Part shown: in pieces, positions 62,346-64,000 of the stretch | How positions within the stretch are numbered: position 1 is the stretch's first letter | Layout: the number at the start of each line of letters is the position of its first letter | From: CAWEEP01 sp963808125 | GTDB taxonomy: Bacteria > Chloroflexota > Dormibacteria > Aeolococcales > Aeolococcaceae | Assembly (NCBI GenBank): GCA_963808125.1 | Contig: CAWEEP010000042.1 | Location: forward strand, 1-64,000 | DNA length: 64,000 nt | Direction of reading: 5' to 3' | Position numbers and translations under genes: made by a program | Notes under the pieces: model-generated | What the model was told of the DNA's origin: nothing | The model's input: only the letters and a program-made list of their open reading frames with translations | Databases searched by the model: none

Positions 62346-63563
62346 GCGAGAGCACCCCGCGATCCGAGGCCGTCCTGGCGCTGGACCGATCGCTGAACGA
62401 GGATCTGGACCGCCTCCGGGGCGAGGGTCTCTACCGGCCGCTCCGCGTGCTGGACTCTCCCCAGGGGCACCAGGTCGAGATCGGTGGCCGGTGGCTCGTC
62501 AACCTCTCCAGCAACGACTACCTCGGGCTCACCACCCACCCCCGTGTGGTGGAGGCGGCCGTCGAGGGGGCCCGGCACTGGGGCGCGGGCGCCGGGGCGG
62601 TCAGGACCATCGCCGGGACCCAGGCCATCCACGAGCAGCTCGAGGCCGAGACTCGCCGCCTTCAAGCGGACCGAGGCCGCCCTGGTGTTCCAGAGTGGCT
62701 ACACCGTCAACGTCGGCGTCCTCAGCGCCATGCTCGAGGAGGGCGACGCCGTCATCAGCGACAGGCTCAACCACGCCTCGATCGTCGACGGCATCCGCCT
62801 CACCAAGGCGCAGCGCATCCTCTACGAGCACGCCGATCTCAACTCCGCCGAGCGCGCCCTGGCTGAGGCGAAGCACCACAGTTACCGCCGCACCCTGCTC
62901 GTCACCGACGGGGTGTTCTCCATGGACGGCGATATCGCTCCCCTGCCCGGCCTCGTGGAGCGGGCCGAACGGTACGGCGCCGTCGTCATGGTCGACGACG
63001 CCCATGCCACCGGTGTGCTGGGCGACCACGGACGTGGCACCACCGACCACTTCGGCTTGCATGGGCGCGTGGCTCTCAACATCGGCACCCTCTCCAAGGC
63101 CATCGGCGTGGTCGGCGGGTACGTCGCCGCCAGCCAGTCGGTCCGCGATCACCTGATCCACCGGGCGCGTCCTTTCCTCTTCTCCTCCAGCCACCCGGCC
63201 GCCGTGGTGCTCGCCTGCGTCGCCGCCATCGACGTGCTGGAAACGGAGCCGGAGCTGATGGCGCGGCTCTGGGAGAACACGGCCCATTTCAAGAAGGGGC
63301 TAACGGACCTGGGCTTCGACACGGGGTCGAGCCAGACCCCGATCACCCCCGTCATGTGTGGCGAGGCGCCCACGGCCATGAGGCTCTCCGACCTGCTGTT
63401 CGCCGCGGGCGTCTTCGCCCAGGGCATCGGTTTCCCCACCGTGCCCAGAGGCAGAGCTCGGGTGCGGACGATTGTCACGGCCACACACACCCGGGAGGAG
63501 CTCGACCGGGCCCTGGAGGCGTTTGCCGATGCCGGTCGCAGGCTCGGGCTGCTGCACCCGTAA
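62342..63563 (+). CDS. kbl: Glycine C-acetyltransferase (2-amino-3-ketobutyrate CoA ligase), frameshifted
   Basis: ATG 62342. 'VNLSSNDYLGLTTHPRVVEA' and 'GARHWGAGAGAVRTIAGTQA' lead to a shift near 62,655; the next frame gives 'KRTEAALVFQSGYTVNVGVL', 'SDRLNHASIVDGIRLTKAQR', 'VMVDDAHATGVLGDHGRGTT' and the PLP lysine in 'IGTLSKAIGVVGGYVAAS'. About 406 aa when repaired. Uses CoA to split 2-amino-3-ketobutyrate into glycine and acetyl-CoA, the second step after Tdh. Confidence 0.92.
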
Positions 63564-63617
63564 CCCGCTCAGAACGTCCGCCTTCTGGTCGGTGACGACT
63601 CCTCGGGGGAGGGGCTG

Positions 63618-64000
63618 AGATCGCCCACCGCACCGACACCGAGCTCGAGGAGGAGCGGCAGTTGATCCTGGCCGCCCAGCGCGACCGAGCGGCGTTCGCG
63701 TCGCTCTACGAACGCTACGTCGACCAGATCTTCGCCTACGCCTTCACCCTCACCAAGGACCGGGAGCTCGCCGAGGACGTGACCGCCGCCACTTTCGCCA
63801 AGGGACTTGAGGAGCTTCCGCGCTTCGAATGGCGCGGGGTGCCCTACTCGGCATGGCTCTACCGGGTCGCCTCCAACCTGGCGATCCGGCAGTCGCGGCG
63901 CTCCGGCTGGATCGAGTTGGGCCCGGCGGTCGCCAGCGACGACCCGTCGCCGCACGACGCCGTCGAGGCGAGGGATCGGGCGCAGGAGGTTCGTCTGGCG
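63618..64000 (+). CDS. ECF-type sigma-70 factor, 3' truncated by window end
   Basis: The plus-strand frame 'TDTELEEERQLILAAQRDRA', 'FASLYERYVDQIFAYAFTLT', 'KDRELAEDVTAATFAKGLEE' and 'YSAWLYRVASNLAIRQSRRS' is region 2 of an extracytoplasmic-function sigma factor (core RNA polymerase binding and -10 recognition). No ATG or GTG starts the frame clearly; a CTG or GTC near 63,585 or a lost base near 63,610 is possible. Region 4 lies outside the window. Confidence 0.8.

Noticed and set aside
1..64000. CRISPR array, rRNA or tRNA genes, insertion sequences
   Set aside because: I found no regularly spaced repeats, rRNA-like stretches, cloverleaf structures or transposase frames anywhere in the window.

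Overview
The window is not one genome. Base composition, gene repertoire and abruptly truncated genes point to at least six unrelated pieces joined end to end: (A) 1 to about 257, the inside of a bacterial YVTN-type propeller gene; (B) about 258 to 13,670, AT-rich archaeal DNA, most like an uncultured Thermoproteota such as Bathyarchaeia (archaeal pantoate kinase and CoaD, a MetE core protein, TATA-box promoters); (C) about 13,670 to 14,512, a scrambled glycoside hydrolase family 2 fragment; (D) about 14,514 to 14,880, a surface protein fragment with an Ig-like domain; (E) about 14,880 to 16,604, an MMPL/RND exporter and YebC from a Verrucomicrobia- or Planctomycetes-like bacterium; (F) about 16,605 to 64,000, very GC-rich DNA of Terrabacteria type (Chloroflexota, Dormibacterota or Actinomycetota; I cannot decide which), possibly itself containing a join near 38.3 kb. 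Many universally conserved genes carry single-base frameshifts, often in homopolymers, so uncorrected sequencing indels are the likeliest explanation for most 'broken' genes.

Archaeal segment: small hypothetical proteins, two tandem low-molecular-weight phosphatase/arsenate reductase-like genes (both frameshifted), a Fic-fold protein lacking the catalytic His, a winged-helix regulator, a cytoplasmic HtrA-like protease, an NfeD-slipin membrane pair, a MetE-like methyltransferase, a HIT hydrolase, and a tightly overlapping CoA operon (ECF transporter S-component, pantoate kinase, CoaD). That operon is preceded by a perfect 20-bp double palindrome and followed convergently by an unusual ribbon-helix-helix/AIR-synthase fusion.

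GC-rich segment, 16.6 to 38 kb: a TgpA-like membrane transglutaminase, an MBL hydrolase, a preQ0 salvage pair (YhhQ-QueF), a toxin-antitoxin pair with an operator-like palindrome, a self-inhibited Fic protein, and a 12-kb island combining Tad pilus assembly genes (CpaB, CpaE-like, CpaF, TadB, TadC, a membrane-ParA fusion) with a divergent three-gene atypical two-component module. Minus-strand genes that look like type IV secretion or conjugation parts follow (sortase, SSB, M23 peptidase, TrbL/VirB6-like, VirB2/TrbC-like).

GC-rich segment, 38 to 64 kb: a DnaJ-type chaperone; a single-chain 2-oxoglutarate dehydrogenase carrying lipoyl, E3-binding, E2 and E1 domains, overlapping its E3 (Lpd); an SDR; and a Kdp potassium system (KdpE, an extra 28-aa peptide, KdpF, A, B, C). 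The KdpD sensor appears split: the cytoplasmic KdpD-USP half is duplicated in one kinase-less protein at 52.0 to 54.2 kb, and a DUF4118-histidine kinase half lies on the other strand at 58.6 to 59.8 kb. Then come a NarL-type two-component pair with a DUF4097 protein, a RAM-domain protein, a CDP-alcohol phosphatidyltransferase, threonine catabolism (Tdh-Kbl), and the start of an ECF sigma factor running off the end.
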